Of a stretch of 64,000 nt of DNA, positions 7,167 to 15,833 are shown one piece after another. The stretch's first letter is position 1, and each line of letters begins with the position of its first letter. Position numbers and translations under genes: made by a program. Origin of the DNA: Oerskovia sp042887685 (GTDB taxonomy: Bacteria; Actinomycetota; Actinomycetes; Actinomycetales; Cellulomonadaceae); NCBI RefSeq assembly GCF_042887685.1, contig NZ_JBHVOS010000003.1:62001-126000 (forward strand). Direction: 5' to 3'. The notes under the pieces were generated by a model. It worked only from the letters and a program-made list of their open reading frames with translations, was not told the origin of the DNA and made no database searches.

Positions 7167-10100
7167 GTGACTGCCCTGCCCGACCGGAGGACGCGCACCG
7201 GACGACGATCGCCCGTCGCCTTCCTGCTGACCCTCCTCCTCGCGCTCGCCTCGGTGCTGACCACGGGATCTCTCGCCCACGCGGCGACGGGGACCCCGAT
7301 CTCGGTCGACAGCATCTCGTTCAGCACGCAAGAGCTCGCCGACGGCAGCACCCAGGAGCTCACCGTGCGGTGGAGCGTCCCCGGCGAGGCGGCGAACCCC
7401 GTCAGCGTGACCGTCGACCTGCCCGCAGGACTCACCGGGCACGCGGACCGGTTCGCGATGATCTCGCCCGACGGCGACCCCGCCGGGGAGTGCGTCGTCG
7501 GTGCCACGACCATCACCTGCACCGTCGACCCCGCGTACGTCGACGGGCACGAGGTCGCCATGAGCGGGGAGTTCACCGTCCGGGCCGACGTCTGGCTCGA
7601 GAACCTCGAGACCGTCGAGCACGTGTTCGACTTCGGCACCGTCGACGGCCCCGTCACCGTGACCGTCACCCCGAACCCCGACCGCTGCACGGAGAGCTGC
7701 ACCTACCAGGGGCAGCACCAGGGCAAGTGGGGCTGGTACGACAACCTCACCGACACGATCACCTGGACGGTGTCGGTCCCCGCACCGGCCGACGGCATGC
7801 CCGCGGGCCTCGACGTCGTCGTCGAGGACGTGCTCGACCCCACCGCCTACGAGCTCCTCGGCACGCCGACCGTCTACGAGGGCCGGTCCACGAGCTACGA
7901 CCGGCTCGGCCGCGAGCAGGCCGACCTCCAGGTCAAGGCGCCCGCCGACGTCACCGTCTCCCCGGACGGGCTCCGGGTCGAGTTCACCTCGGTGGCCGGC
8001 GCCGCAGGCGAGTCCCTCCCCGCAGGCCACACGGGCCTGACCGGGTCGGTGTACCGCGTCGAGTGGACGGTCCGCGCCCTCGACGAGGGCAAGGCCACCA
8101 CGTACGCGAACACCGCCAGGTACACGATCGAGGGTGACGTCACGCACGTCGTCACGGGCCAGGCCACGCGCTGGTCGGGCTCCGGCACCGTCGTCGGCCG
8201 CAACTTCGGCAAGCTCCAGCTCACCAAGGAGCTCCACGGAGACACGACCCTGACCTCGGCGTTCAGCGTGCGCTACACCGCGCTGCTCGACGGCCAGGTC
8301 ACCGACGAGCGCACCGTCGAGCTGCGCGCCGGCCAGACCTTCCTGACCGACGAGCTGTTCAAGGGCACCACGGTCCGCCTCGAGGAGATCACGCCCACCG
8401 GGCCGACGAACGTCACCTGGGCCGACCCCGTCTTCGTCCAGCCGGACGGCACCACCTCCGAACGCCTCGAGCTGACCTTCGGAGCCGACCGGTCGAACCT
8501 CGGTGGCGTCACCGAGATCCGCCTGGTCAACCGGGCGACCCTCGCCCGCGCAGGCGTCCAGGCCCACAAGGTCGTCGTCAACGACGACGGCCTCCGCCTC
8601 CCCCAGGACCTGTCGTTCACCCTCGCCTACGCCTGGGACGCCGTCCCCGGCCGCGGCATCGGGGCCGGCAGCGGTCGCGTGGCCCTGCCCGCGACGGGTG
8701 ACCGGGTCGCGATCCCCGACCTCCCCGTCGGGGCGACCGTCCGCTTCACCGAGCCCGCCCCGACGAAGGTCCCTGGCGGCACCTGGTCGACGCCCGCCGT
8801 GTCGCCCTCCGAGGTGCTCGTGACCGACACGAGCGGCACGGTGGACGTGACCGTCACCAACACCCTGACGCGCGACCTCGGCGCGTTCAGCGTCACCAAG
8901 CACCTCGCGGGGGACGCGGCCGGGCTCGTCACCGACCCCACGTTCACCGTCCGGTGGTCCTACCCCGCCGACCCCTCCCAGGGCATCGACGAGCCGGGCG
9001 CCGGCGAGGTGACCGTCACGGCGGGCGAGCCCGCGGTCGTGGTCGACCAGGTGCCTGCGGGCGCCCGCGTCACGCTCACGGAGGTCCTCGACGAGGTCGA
9101 GGGCGGCACCTGGGGCGAGCCGACGTTCAGCGAGCAGACGTTCACCGTGATCAAGGACGACGTGGTGGCCGTCGACCTCGACAACGTCATCACGCTGGAC
9201 GCAGGGTTCGTCTCGGTCCGCAAGGCGATCGAGGGGACGGGCGCCGGGCTCGTGCCCTCGAGCGACACGTTCGTCGTGCGCTACACGTACCCCGCGGGCA
9301 CGGGCTTCGCCGCGGGCGACGGCCTGCTCGTCGTGCCGGCCGACGGCGAGGCCGTCACGAGCGGCCCGCTGCCCTACGGCGCGGTCCTGACGCTCTCCGA
9401 GCTCGCCCCGGCCGACGTCGCAGGAGCGACCTGGGGCGAGGTGGGCACCTTCTCGCCCGCGGCCGTCACGATCGGCGACGGGACCACGAGCGAGGTCACG
9501 CTCACGAACGCGATCACGCGGGACGTGGGCGCGTTCGCGCTCACCAAGCGAGTCGAGGGGTCGGGGGCCGCGCTCGTCGCCCCCGAGGACGAGTACACGT
9601 TCACCTACTCCTACCCCGCCGGGGACACCTGGTCGGCCCTCGCGCCGACGACGGTCTCGGTGCCGGGCGACGGCACCACCGTGACGGTCCGCGACATCCC
9701 CGCCGGGGCCGTGGTCACGGTCGGCGAGAGCTCGCCCGGGGCCGTCGAGGGCGGCACCTGGTCGGCCCCGACGTACGGGGCGGCGAACAGCTTCGTCGTC
9801 ACGAAGGGCTCGACCTACGCTCTCGACGTCGTCAACTCGATCGAGCGGACGACCGGGTACCTCTCGGTGCGCAAGGACGTCGTCGGTACCGGAGCGCACC
9901 TCCTGCCCGCCGACGCCGAGTTCGTCGTGCGCTACACCTACCCCGCGGGTGACGGCTTCGCGGCGGGCGAGGGCACCGTGGTCGTCGCGGCCGACGGCGT
10001 TCCGGTCGTCAGCGAGCCCCTCCCCTACGGCGCCCTCGTGACGCTCGTCGAGGAGTCGCCCGCACCGGTCGACGGCGCCGCCTGGACCGGGGCCGTCCTC

Positions 10101-10310
10101 AGCACCGAGCAGGTCCGCGTCGGCGACGGCACCGTGGTCGGGGTCGTCGTGACCAACACGCTCGCCACGGACCCGGCGCGCCCGGGCCCGGGCATCGACC
10201 GGCTGTCCAACACCGGTGCCACCGTGCCCCTCGCCCTCCTCGCGGGCGCGGTGCTCCTCGTCGCGGGCGGTACGGCGCTGCGGGTCGCCGCGAGGCGTCG
10301 CCGGTCGTGA
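7167..10310 (+). CDS. Cell-surface adhesin with six DUF5979-type repeats and sortase-like signal
   Basis: A 1047-residue secreted protein. The signal peptide is basic then hydrophobic (FLLTLLLALASVLTTGSLAHA), with cleavage near residue 39. Residues 40-345 look like an adhesin-type beta domain with one Cys pair (CTESC). Six Ig-like repeats of about 108 residues then begin near 346, 462, 571, 679, 787 and 896. Each opens with a (F/L)SVxK strand and ends with VTNxxxRD(L/V)G. The C-terminus has LSNTG at about 1012, a hydrophobic helix and an RRRR tail: a sorting signal in which LSNTG replaces LPxTG. The product should be wall-anchored and probably binds a surface or polymer. The GTG at 7167 leads straight into the signal peptide. 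Confidence 0.85.
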   Translation: MTALPDRRTRTGRRSPVAFLLTLLLALASVLTTGSLAHAATGTPISVDSISFSTQELADGSTQELTVRWSVPGEAANPVSVTVDLPAGLTGHADRFAMISPDGDPAGECVVGATTITCTVDPAYVDGHEVAMSGEFTVRADVWLENLETVEHVFDFGTVDGPVTVTVTPNPDRCTESCTYQGQHQGKWGWYDNLTDTITWTVSVPAPADGMPAGLDVVVEDVLDPTAYELLGTPTVYEGRSTSYDRLGREQADLQVKAPADVTVSPDGLRVEFTSVAGAAGESLPAGHTGLTGSVYRVEWTVRALDEGKATTYANTARYTIEGDVTHVVTGQATRWSGSGTVVGRNFGKLQLTKELHGDTTLTSAFSVRYTALLDGQVTDERTVELRAGQTFLTDELFKGTTVRLEEITPTGPTNVTWADPVFVQPDGTTSERLELTFGADRSNLGGVTEIRLVNRATLARAGVQAHKVVVNDDGLRLPQDLSFTLAYAWDAVPGRGIGAGSGRVALPATGDRVAIPDLPVGATVRFTEPAPTKVPGGTWSTPAVSPSEVLVTDTSGTVDVTVTNTLTRDLGAFSVTKHLAGDAAGLVTDPTFTVRWSYPADPSQGIDEPGAGEVTVTAGEPAVVVDQVPAGARVTLTEVLDEVEGGTWGEPTFSEQTFTVIKDDVVAVDLDNVITLDAGFVSVRKAIEGTGAGLVPSSDTFVVRYTYPAGTGFAAGDGLLVVPADGEAVTSGPLPYGAVLTLSELAPADVAGATWGEVGTFSPAAVTIGDGTTSEVTLTNAITRDVGAFALTKRVEGSGAALVAPEDEYTFTYSYPAGDTWSALAPTTVSVPGDGTTVTVRDIPAGAVVTVGESSPGAVEGGTWSAPTYGAANSFVVTKGSTYALDVVNSIERTTGYLSVRKDVVGTGAHLLPADAEFVVRYTYPAGDGFAAGEGTVVVAADGVPVVSEPLPYGALVTLVEESPAPVDGAAWTGAVLSTEQVRVGDGTVVGVVVTNTLATDPARPGPGIDRLSNTGATVPLALLAGAVLLVAGGTALRVAARRRRS

Positions 10311-10365
10311 CGCGCTGAGCGCCCCCGCCCGTGCCGGCCGGCGACGGGCGGGGGGCATCGCTGGA

Positions 10366-10415
10366 GGTGAGCGGCGCCGTCGGGCAGGTTCTCCCGCCCG
10401 ACGGCGCCGCTCGCC
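10366..10415. terminator. Bidirectional hairpin terminator (GCGCCGTCGGGC family)
   Basis: A 20-bp stem with one mismatch (arms 10366-10385 and 10396-10415) and a 10-base loop lies between convergent genes ending at 10310 and 10416. The arm contains GCGGCGCCGTCGGGC, the core shared with hairpins near 24.2, 25.7 and 44.7 kb. Confidence 0.8.
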
Positions 10416-11054
10416 TCACGCGGCCTTCTCGCCCACGCGGCCCTCGGCCCGGTCGCGGATACCGCGCAGCATGCGCGCGCTCATGAGGAAGCTGACGGGC
10501 TGGACCGGCTCGACGACCGCCCCGGACCACCAGCGCGTGTAGCCGTAGCGCTCGCGCACGACGAGGCGCGTGGCGCCGTCGGCGACGGGGTTCAGCACGA
10601 ACGACCAGGTGAAGTCGTACGGCGGGGCCGACGCGCCGACCGGGACGGCTCCCCGCAGCACGAGGTGCCGCTCGGGGACCATCGCGGCGACGCGCAGCGC
10701 GACGTCGGGGTGGAGCCGCACGTCGTCGCCGACCGCGAGACGCTGCCACCTGGGCTCGATGCGGTCGGCGTTCTCGATGTCGCAGCCGACGAGGTTCTCG
10801 AGCCACTCGTAGCTGTAGAACCCTCCGCGCCCCTGGCCGAGCTGCACGACCCACTTCCACACCTCGCGCGGCGGGGCGTCGATGGTCACGGCGCGGGTCG
10901 AGATCGCGTCGGCGCACGGGACGATCTCGTCACCCGCGAGCGGCGCGGACTGCTCGCCGTCGCGGGTCCCCCAGGTCATGGTCATGCGTCGGGTCAGGAG
11001 CAGTGCTCCGACCAGGAACGCCGCGGCGGCGGTCCGTCGTACGAGCGGTCTCAT
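10416..11054 (-). CDS. Membrane-anchored SRPBCC (START-like) protein
   Basis: The 212-residue protein has an N-terminal hydrophobic helix (AAAAFLVGALLL) followed by a polyketide-cyclase/SRPBCC-type domain. Visible family features are the opening strand ISTRAVTIDAPPREVWKWVVQLGQGRGGFYSYEWLEN and the strand YDFTWSFVLNPVADGATRLVVRERYGY. Such proteins bind hydrophobic ligands; the ligand is unknown. The ATG at 11054 has GGAGGAG seven bases upstream. It is monocistronic as far as can be seen. Confidence 0.8.
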   Translation of the reverse strand: MRPLVRRTAAAAFLVGALLLTRRMTMTWGTRDGEQSAPLAGDEIVPCADAISTRAVTIDAPPREVWKWVVQLGQGRGGFYSYEWLENLVGCDIENADRIEPRWQRLAVGDDVRLHPDVALRVAAMVPERHLVLRGAVPVGASAPPYDFTWSFVLNPVADGATRLVVRERYGYTRWWSGAVVEPVQPVSFLMSARMLRGIRDRAEGRVGEKAA

Positions 11055-11194
11055 GGCAGTCTCCTCCGTCGTGGGACCTCGGCCTGTCTCGATCGTCGCA
11101 CCTTCCGGTGCAGAAACGGCGGCGCTTGTGACAGATTGCACAAGCGTGTCGGGGTGTGGTCCCCCGAGCGCGAGGTCCGTCGAGCGGCGGTCTC

Positions 11195-11255
11195 GTCGAG
11201 TGTGCAGTTCGGGCTGTCCATGGCCCCCGGGGACAGCCCGAAGTGCACACTCGAC
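11195..11255. repeat. Long palindromic repeat, copy 1
   Basis: The 25-bp arms 11195-11219 and 11231-11255 differ by one base in the middle and flank an 11-base loop. The arm begins GTCGAGTGTGCAGTTCGGGC and continues TGTCC. It lies just past the stop of the minus-strand methyltransferase gene (11276), a terminator position, but the sequence itself is conserved between four distant copies in this window. Confidence 0.9.
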
Positions 11256-11275
11256 GCGGCAGGTGGCGCGATCCC

Positions 11276-12076
11276 TCAGGCCACGCTGCCGAACGCCAGG
11301 AAGTGCGGGCTCGCGGCGATCAGCGCCGGGTCCGACTCGAGCAGGCGCGCCGCCCGGATCGCCGAGCCCAGCAGGGGCTCTGCCTCGTCCAGCGGCAGGT
11401 TGTCGAGCGCCGGGGCGCTCGGTCCCTCGACGCCGTAGACCGCGACCGCCCCCAGCCCTGCCTCCTCGAGCTCCCGTGCGAGCTCGTCCGGGCCGTGGAA
11501 GTACGCGGTCGTGAAGCCGGACCGTGGGTCGTGGAGACCCGTCTCGACCGCGCGCCGCAGCGACGGCTCCGTCTCGTCCGAGACCTCCCCCACGGCAGCG
11601 AGCTCCAGGAGCCCCGCGTACCGGCTGATCGCAGCGGCGACCACGACGCCGCCGCTGCGCGCCACACGGGCCGCCTCGCGCAGCGCGAGCAACCGGTCGG
11701 GCCGGTCCGTGAGGTGGTAGAGCGGCCCCAGCACGAGCACCGCGTCCGCCGACGACTCCTCGAAGGGCAGCGCCCGCGCGTCCCCGACCTGCGCCCGCAC
11801 CCCCGGGATCTCCGCCGCCCGGGCCACGTGCGACGGTACGGGGTCGACCAGGTCGACGTCGTACCCGCCGTCGGCGAGCCAGGCCGCGTGCACCCCCGTC
11901 GCGCCGCCGACGTCCACGACCCTGGCAGGGGCCGCCGGGAGGAACCTGCTCAGGAGCTCGCGCGTGCGCAGCAGCTCGAGGCGACCGTGGGCCGTCGCAT
12001 GGAGGCGACGCTCCTCGCGGTAGCGGTCGGTGTAGAAGTCGAGGATCTCGGGGTCAAGCGCTGGTCCGGTGCTCAC
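11276..12076 (-). CDS. Class I SAM-dependent methyltransferase
   Basis: The 266-residue protein has the SAM-binding motif I as VVDVGGATGVHAAWLA, an acidic residue at the end of strand 2 (VDLVDPVPSH), motif II in VGDARALPFEESSADAVLVLGPLYHL and a post-motif helix RLLALREAARVARSGG. This is the Methyltransf_11/25 fold, often acting on small molecules; the substrate is not evident. The GTG at 12076 has AGGA about nine bases upstream. Palindromic repeats flank the gene on both sides. Confidence 0.88.
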   Translation of the reverse strand: MSTGPALDPEILDFYTDRYREERRLHATAHGRLELLRTRELLSRFLPAAPARVVDVGGATGVHAAWLADGGYDVDLVDPVPSHVARAAEIPGVRAQVGDARALPFEESSADAVLVLGPLYHLTDRPDRLLALREAARVARSGGVVVAAAISRYAGLLELAAVGEVSDETEPSLRRAVETGLHDPRSGFTTAYFHGPDELARELEEAGLGAVAVYGVEGPSAPALDNLPLDEAEPLLGSAIRAARLLESDPALIAASPHFLAFGSVA

Positions 12077-12106
12077 GCCGACATCCTGCCGCCGGAACCC
12101 CTGGTC

Positions 12107-12358
12107 GTCGAGTGTGCAGTTCGGGCTGCTGGTGGGCGCTCTGGACCGCCCGAACAGAAAAACCGCCGCGGGGCGGCCGGCGCGGGGCGGCCCCCCAGGG
12201 CACCGCCTCAGACGCCGGGGGGACGAGTGNNNNNNNNNNGGGGCCCCCCCGCGGGCCGGTCCCCCCCCCCCACTCCCGCCGCCCCCCCCGCTCGTGCGCG
12301 CTTGCTCCGGGCGGGGCTGTCCGTGGGCCCCGGGGACAGCCCGAACTGCACACTCGAC
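12107..12358. repeat. Long palindromic repeat, copy 2, interrupted by the assembly gap
   Basis: A left arm (12107-12128) and a perfectly complementary right arm (12337-12358) of the same palindrome as copy 1 are 208 bases apart. Between them lie degenerate arm remnants (12150-12156; 12315-12322), runs of C up to 13 long, and ten N. The natural form is probably one or two ordinary palindromes of about 60 bp. The intervening sequence looks like low-quality contig-end read. It sits between the methyltransferase start and the metallo-hydrolase stop. Confidence 0.75.
12230..12239. other. Assembly gap of ten N
   Basis: Ten undetermined bases join two contigs. The flanks are homopolymeric (GGGGCCCCCCC and a long C run), and the gap lies within a repeated palindrome. 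Its true length is unknown. No gene is interrupted. The stretch 12077-12411 holds no other feature. Confidence 0.98.
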
Positions 12359-12411
12359 GCGGCGGAGCGCCGGCGGAGCGCCCGCGGAGCCCCCAGCGAC
12401 CGTCCGCGGAG

Positions 12412-13227
12412 TCACGTGAGGTGGTCGAAGTCCCCGCGCACCCACGCCACGTGCCGGTCCGCGGACCGCCGCACGACGCCCCGCGCATCCACCGGGATCA
12501 CGCCCTCGAAGTTGTTGTAGAGCCGGTCGAACGCGAAGCGCTCGACGTGGGTCGCGACCCGGTCCACCACGGCACCCGACAGCGGGATCCGGTTGGGGTA
12601 GCTGCGCATGAAGCTCACCGACGTGCGGTCGGGGTTGGCGAAGATCGTGTCCCCGCTGAGCAGGACGCCTCGCCCCTGCGCACCGGCCGCCCAGTGGACG
12701 ACCGCGCTGCCGGGGAAGTGTCCGCCCGGCTGCGAGAGCGTCACGCCCGGCAGGATCTCGCGGTCCTCGGACCAGGTCTCGATCACCGGGTCGGGGCGGG
12801 CGACCCACCCGGCGTCGGCCTCGGCGACGAGCACGGGCACGCCCCCGAGCGCTCGGCTCCACTCCACCTGGACCCCGAACATGTGCGGGTGGCTCGCGAC
12901 GACCGCCACGACCTCGCCCAGCGCGAGCACCCGGCGGACGGCGTCGTCGTCCAGGTACCCGACCGGGTCCCAGAGCAGCATCCCCGCCGGTGTCCGGACG
13001 ATCTTGGACTCCTGCCCGATGCCCACCCCGGGGTGCCCCGCGAGCGCGAACAGGTCCGGTTCGAGCTCGGTCACGGACACCTCGTGGCCCTCGGCGGCGA
13101 GCTCGTCGAGCGTCGTCCACGCCTGACCGGACTCGGGCACCCACTGGCGCTCGTCGGCGCAGATCGCGCACACCTCGGGACGGTCGGCGTGCTCGACGGC
13201 GCACGTCCGGCAGATCCACCACGTCAT
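12412..13227 (-). CDS. Metallo-beta-lactamase-fold hydrolase with N-terminal zinc ribbon
   Basis: The 271-residue protein begins with two CxxC pairs (CRTC at 6-9 and CAIC at 20-23), a small rubredoxin-like zinc ribbon. The MBL fold follows: SHPHMFG with His113 and His115, GGHFPGSAVVHW with His170, and SGDT with Asp193. The canonical HxHxDH is reduced to HPHMFG, so the active site may hold one metal or have altered chemistry. The ATG at 13227 is preceded by GGAGAGGACG, supplied by the nearest copy of a threefold 16-bp repeat. The substrate is unknown. Confidence 0.87.
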   Translation of the reverse strand: MTWWICRTCAVEHADRPEVCAICADERQWVPESGQAWTTLDELAAEGHEVSVTELEPDLFALAGHPGVGIGQESKIVRTPAGMLLWDPVGYLDDDAVRRVLALGEVVAVVASHPHMFGVQVEWSRALGGVPVLVAEADAGWVARPDPVIETWSEDREILPGVTLSQPGGHFPGSAVVHWAAGAQGRGVLLSGDTIFANPDRTSVSFMRSYPNRIPLSGAVVDRVATHVERFAFDRLYNNFEGVIPVDARGVVRRSADRHVAWVRGDFDHLT

Positions 13228-13236
13228 CGGGGTCGT

Positions 13237-13284
13237 CCTCTCCTCGTCAGGGCCTCTCCTCGTCAGGGCCTCTCCTCGTCAGGG
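13237..13284 (-). repeat. Three tandem 16-bp repeats carrying Shine-Dalgarno-like sequence
   Basis: On the minus strand the unit CCCTGACGAGGAGAGG occurs three times without spacers (13237-13252, 13253-13268, 13269-13284). The copy nearest the metallo-hydrolase ATG supplies its ribosome-binding site. The other two lie in the 5' leader, so the leader offers three identical SD-like sites. Confidence 0.9.
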
Positions 13285-13350
13285 CCGCGCCTCGTCGGAG
13301 CGGGCGTGGCCCAGGGGTCACGCCCACTCTGACACGCCCCCGGGCCACGG

Positions 13351-13400
13351 GACCTGTCGGAACCAGCGTGGTGCGTGGACCACGCGGGTTCCGACAGGTC
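13351..13400. terminator. Long hairpin downstream of the GPH transporter gene
   Basis: Arms 13351-13372 and 13379-13400 form a 22-bp stem with one mismatch and a six-base loop; the outer arm is GACCTGTCGGAACC. It lies 17 bases beyond the stop of the minus-strand operon, as expected for its terminator. It also lies upstream of the metallo-hydrolase gene, so a role as operator is possible but less likely. Confidence 0.65.
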
Positions 13401-13416
13401 GTCGGGGGCGCGGGCG

Positions 13417-14847
13417 TCAGCGGCTCAGCACCTCGGCGTCCTGCGGCTCGTCGTCACCGGCCGCGTCGTCCGGCACGTCACCGGCCGCGTCGCCCGAGCC
13501 GCCCACCGGCGGCGCGTCGAGCCCGCGCAGCGGGTACGCCCAGAAGCAGAGCCAGGCCAGGCCCGCCACCACGAGCGGCACACCGCCCATGAGCACCCTG
13601 ATCCCGGTCGACACGGTCTCCGGCTGGGCCGCGACCGAGAGGCCGGCGTCGTAGCCCGTCACGCCGAGAACCACGGCGATCACGACCGCCTGCACGATCA
13701 CCGACCCGCGCACCACGAACCCGTTGACCCCGAAGTACATGCCCTCGCGGCGCAGCCCGGTGCGCCGCTCGTCGTCGTCGATCACCTGCCCGAGCGCGAC
13801 CTCGAGGAGCTGCATCATGCCCGCGACCCCGATGCCGACGAGCCCGGCCACGGCCATCGCCCCCGGGATCGAGCCGGAGACCATGAACAGCCCGACGGCC
13901 ACGCCGTACGCCGCGACGGACCAGAGCAGCGCCTTGCGCGGGCCGACCTTGCGGACCACCCAGGACCAGCCGACGATCGCGGGGATCGCGACGACGAAGA
14001 TCGGCGCGAGCACGAGCGTCGCGTCGGCCTCGGCGCCGCCGAGCACGTAGCGCACGTAGAACGGCACCGACGCGAGCAGGATCGCGGTCGTGGACTGGAG
14101 GAGCAGGGAGCCCAGGACGTACGTCACGAACGCCTTGTTCGCGAACGTGTACCGGAGCTGGTCCCGCAGGGGCAGCGCGGCCTCGCGAGCCCTGACCTCG
14201 ACCTCGTCGACGGGCCGCTCGACCATGCCCGCGAGGGACCACACGAAGAACGCGAGGCACAGCGCGCCCAGCACGAGCCCCATGCCGACCCACCCGAGCG
14301 CCGACCCGTAGAGCAGCGGCGCCGCGGCGGTGCCGAGGATCATCCCGACCAGTCCGAAGATCTGGCGCGGCGTGTTGCCGCGGGCGCGCTCCGCCGTCGT
14401 GCGGAAGATCTCCGGGAAGAGCGCCGAGGTGTTGAGGACGACCGCGACGTACGCGACGTCGTAGACCGCGACCACCACGAGGAACCACACGAGCAGACCC
14501 GCGGGGCTCACCTCGGGCGGCATCCACACGAGCGAGAACGCCGCGACGAGCGGCACGATCCCCAGCCCGATCCACGGGACGCGCCGCCCCCAGCGGGTGC
14601 GGTGCCGGTCGGAGGCCGCGCCGACGAGCGGGTTGAGGAGCGCGTTGAGGATGCCGTGCGCGACCATCGCGCCCGCGACCCAGCCTGCGGGGAGCCGCAG
14701 GTGGTCGACGTAGAAGAACACGACGAAGGCCGAGAACGTCTGCGCCATGAGGTTCGCGGGGAACGCCGAGGCACCGTAGGCGAGGGTCTGGCCGCGCGTG
14801 GGGAGACCGGTCAGGCGGCGGTCGCGCAGTGCCGTGAGCGCGCTCAT
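13417..14847 (-). CDS. GPH-family (glycoside-pentoside-hexuronide) sugar symporter
   Basis: The 476-residue protein has about 12 hydrophobic segments and the GPH-family signature region LLNPLVGAASDRHRTRWGRRVPWI (loop 2-3). A second charged loop follows helix 6 (ERPVDEVEVRAREAALPLRD). The C-terminal tail is acidic and cytoplasmic. It probably imports a glycoside or oligosaccharide with a cation. Its ATG at 14847 overlaps the stop of the deacetylase gene as ATGA, so it is the last gene of a three-gene operon behind a ROK regulator. Confidence 0.88.
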   Translation of the reverse strand: MSALTALRDRRLTGLPTRGQTLAYGASAFPANLMAQTFSAFVVFFYVDHLRLPAGWVAGAMVAHGILNALLNPLVGAASDRHRTRWGRRVPWIGLGIVPLVAAFSLVWMPPEVSPAGLLVWFLVVVAVYDVAYVAVVLNTSALFPEIFRTTAERARGNTPRQIFGLVGMILGTAAAPLLYGSALGWVGMGLVLGALCLAFFVWSLAGMVERPVDEVEVRAREAALPLRDQLRYTFANKAFVTYVLGSLLLQSTTAILLASVPFYVRYVLGGAEADATLVLAPIFVVAIPAIVGWSWVVRKVGPRKALLWSVAAYGVAVGLFMVSGSIPGAMAVAGLVGIGVAGMMQLLEVALGQVIDDDERRTGLRREGMYFGVNGFVVRGSVIVQAVVIAVVLGVTGYDAGLSVAAQPETVSTGIRVLMGGVPLVVAGLAWLCFWAYPLRGLDAPPVGGSGDAAGDVPDDAAGDDEPQDAEVLSR

Positions 14848-15833
14848 CGCGCACCCCCGACGGCGTCGCTCGCCCGGGCGGCCGGGTTGCCCGAGACGTC
14901 GCGCACCCGGGGTTCGAGCCCCCGCTGGACGTCGCGCAGGTCGCGCCAGCCGACGCGCACGATCCCTTCCTCGGCGAGCGTCGCGGCGACGTCGGGGTCT
15001 GCCAGCAGCCGGCGCTCGAAGCCGCGCTTGGCGACGGCGTAGTCGGCGACGTCGCCGAGCTCCTCGTCGTCGAGCATGGGGTGCAGGAAGACCTCGGTGA
15101 CCCCGGGTTCGATCGCGCGCAGCAGGTCGAGGAAGCCCACCTTCATCGAGGCGTAGTCCTCCTCGTCGGGCGTCCCCTCCCCCAGCAGCTCGAACGGGTG
15201 CGTCGTGAGGTGGTCGAGGATCACGACGCCGGCCGCGTCGGCTGCCGCCGCGGCCTGGTCGAGCACCGACCGGTAGGTGTCGGGCAGCCCCAGGCCGACC
15301 GTGCGGGGCAGCCGGAACGGCAGGCCGTGCCGGGCCGCGAGCTCGAAGACCTGCGGCAGGAAGCTGCGTCCCGTCTCGAGCCCGTAGACGGAGCCCATGT
15401 GGTTGTCGAGGTGCGTGACGTCCATGCCCGCGGCGAGCGCCGTGTCGAGCTGGGCGGCGAGCTCGGCCGCGACGTCGGCGTCGCTCGCGCGGGTCTCGAC
15501 GCTGCGGCAGTCGGCCGGGAAGTAACCGGCGTCGTCGACGAGGGTCGTCCCGGTCCCGATGAGGGGGCGCCAGCGGTACCGGGTCCACTCGCTCGTGAGC
15601 ACGAGGTGCACACCCAGGTCGAGGTCCGTGCGGTCGGCCGCGAAGGCGAGCGCCTCGGGCGCCCAGGGGCACGGCACCATGAGCGTCGCGGAGTCGAGGT
15701 GGCCCGCGACGAGCAGCTCGGTGATCGCGCGGTTCGCGGCGCGGCACATGCCGAAGTCGTCGGCGTTGAGGATCAGCGCCCGGGCGTCCGGCGGGAGGCC
15801 GAGCCGGGTCACGAGGTCAGAGGGTGCGGGCAT
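14844..15833 (-). CDS. YdjC/ChbG-family carbohydrate deacetylase
   Basis: A 329-residue protein with the YdjC-family opening ALILNADDFGMC, where Asp25 and Asp26 are the likely metal or catalytic residues. HLDNHMGSVYG follows with His141 and His145 as metal ligands, and then EVFLHPMLDDEE with another His. ChbG removes an acetyl group from chitooligosaccharides before hydrolysis. The transporter and sugar-type regulator around it fit uptake of an N-acetylated oligosaccharide. GGAG lies six bases before the ATG at 15833, inside the ROK gene. Confidence 0.9.
   Translation of the reverse strand: MPAPSDLVTRLGLPPDARALILNADDFGMCRAANRAITELLVAGHLDSATLMVPCPWAPEALAFAADRTDLDLGVHLVLTSEWTRYRWRPLIGTGTTLVDDAGYFPADCRSVETRASDADVAAELAAQLDTALAAGMDVTHLDNHMGSVYGLETGRSFLPQVFELAARHGLPFRLPRTVGLGLPDTYRSVLDQAAAAADAAGVVILDHLTTHPFELLGEGTPDEEDYASMKVGFLDLLRAIEPGVTEVFLHPMLDDEELGDVADYAVAKRGFERRLLADPDVAATLAEEGIVRVGWRDLRDVQRGLEPRVRDVSGNPAARASDAVGGAR

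Noticed and set aside
7059..10358. A 1099-codon open frame on the minus strand across the whole adhesin gene
   Set aside because: It is an antisense shadow. Its product is Arg/Asp/Gly-rich without motifs, while the plus frame has a signal peptide, repeats and a sorting tail. Long antisense frames are expected at this GC content.
11195..11255. The palindrome arms read as coding sequence (for example VQFGL and CTLD)
   Set aside because: The same peptides appear in several frames at all copies because the DNA is repeated; no gene spans them.
11276..13222. A single long minus-strand frame joining methyltransferase and hydrolase regions across the gap
   Set aside because: It crosses the run of N and reads the metallo-hydrolase region in the wrong frame. 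The two genes are separate proteins.
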